Shown here: piece by piece, positions 35,071 to 35,742 of the stretch
How positions within the stretch are numbered: position 1 is the stretch's first letter
Layout of the letters: every line of letters begins with the position of its first letter
Assembly: GCA_900617975.1 (NCBI GenBank)
Contig: UZAE01012300.1
Span: 1-35,742 of the forward strand
Reading direction: 5' to 3'
DNA length: 35,742 nucleotides
Origin: Rodentolepis nana
Lineage: Eukaryota > Platyhelminthes > Cestoda > Cyclophyllidea > Hymenolepididae
The notes under the pieces: model-generated
What the model saw: only the letters and a program-made list of their open reading frames with translations
Told to the model about the DNA's origin: nothing
Database searches by the model: none
Made by a program: the position numbers and the translations under genes

Positions 35071-35742
35071 TTCTATTAATGAACGGAATAGGTGTTGCCT
35101 GGATGCTAACAAGAATAATCAGGTAGGATTGAATAAATAGCCACAGAAAAATAACTCGAAAGACCACGTCCTGAAAAGCGTGACCCAATAAGTTTAGAAA
35201 CGTCGCCTTCTAAATCAGCTTGTTTAAACTATTGTAAAAAAACTTTTCTATTTCATTCTTTTCATTAAATGTTAGAATGAATACGACAAAAGCATATTTA
35301 CTTGTAATATTTTTTGTTTATGGTAACTAATTTATCATCATATAACCCTTTCCGAAATCAAACTGTTCCGAAAATATAAACTGTTAATTGACTTAAAGTA
35401 TTTTTTCCTTTTAATTGTTTGTTAAAATTAGAAAATCATGATTTAGAACTCAAAGTATTTACGTCCAAATTATTCGCAGGAGAAAATTGTAGTTAGGGTT
35501 CCTATATTTAAATTGATAGTTTTGTTAAATGTCTGTTATTGGTTGATTCTCATCTGCGAATGGAAAATACTTAATTATATCTAAATAATTTTCTTGGTAA
35601 ATTAATTTCCTTAGCCAAATTGTTATAATTTTCATATGAAGGGATTTTTCCTTCTGCTTTAAATGCGATGATTCCTGAAGATAAACCACTGCAATTTATG
35701 CCACAGGTGTCTTCTAAAGGTCGGTTGCACACCTTATGCATA
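35071..35742. other. Upstream flank of the NOP53-like gene
   Basis: AT-rich sequence with no recognised gene. An AG lies two bases before the ATG at 35070 (AATAG then AAATG), which could be a splice or trans-splice acceptor, but support is weak. Confidence 0.4.

Noticed and set aside
1..35742. CRISPR arrays, bacterial operons, rRNA genes
   Set aside because: No regularly spaced direct repeats with unique spacers, no bacterial gene structure, no rRNA sequence; the DNA is clearly eukaryotic with spliced genes.

Overview
The window looks like nuclear DNA from a flatworm, probably a parasitic one (trematode or cestode). This is an inference from gene structure: the DNA is AT-rich, genes are split into many exons, the first introns are only 33-38 bp while later ones reach 1-2 kb, and introns and flanks carry many copies of one short retroposon. 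I cannot name the species.

Layout. Positions 1-14088 hold no gene I can support. They contain copies of a ~320 bp SINE-like retroposon, two 5'-truncated fragments of a non-LTR retrotransposon (2617-3003 and 12011-12494), a solo LTR (5742-6083), a foldback element (6980-7406), microsatellites and unique AT-rich DNA. Positions 14089-30455 (minus strand) hold a complete gene for a neuropathy target esterase (NTE/PNPLA6-7/Swiss cheese) homologue. I could join 20 coding exons in phase, giving a 1566-residue protein with an N-terminal membrane anchor, three cyclic-nucleotide-binding-like domains and a patatin-like lysophospholipase domain with GXSXG serine and DGG aspartate. Positions 32635-35070 (minus strand) hold a six-exon gene whose 302-residue product resembles the ribosome-biogenesis factor NOP53/GLTSCR2. 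The two genes are in tandem, 2.2 kb apart, with no visible functional link.

Main discovery. The NTE exon carrying the catalytic aspartate is duplicated in tandem. Copies at 19527-19643 and 19212-19328 are both 117 bp, both phase 1 to phase 1, and both flanked by splice sites. The second form keeps the catalytic Asp but changes DGG to DGV and alters the SGY loop. Most of the residues they share are encoded by different codons, so this is an old, apparently selected pair. It suggests alternative, perhaps mutually exclusive, exons that change the active site.

Second discovery. The SINE-like family shares its last ~60 bp with the 3' end of the non-LTR retrotransposon fragments, and several copies have clean 9-15 bp target-site duplications. 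This is the pattern expected of a SINE mobilised by a partner LINE. All four copies inside NTE introns are antisense to the gene, and in that orientation each presents a consensus-like 5' splice site.
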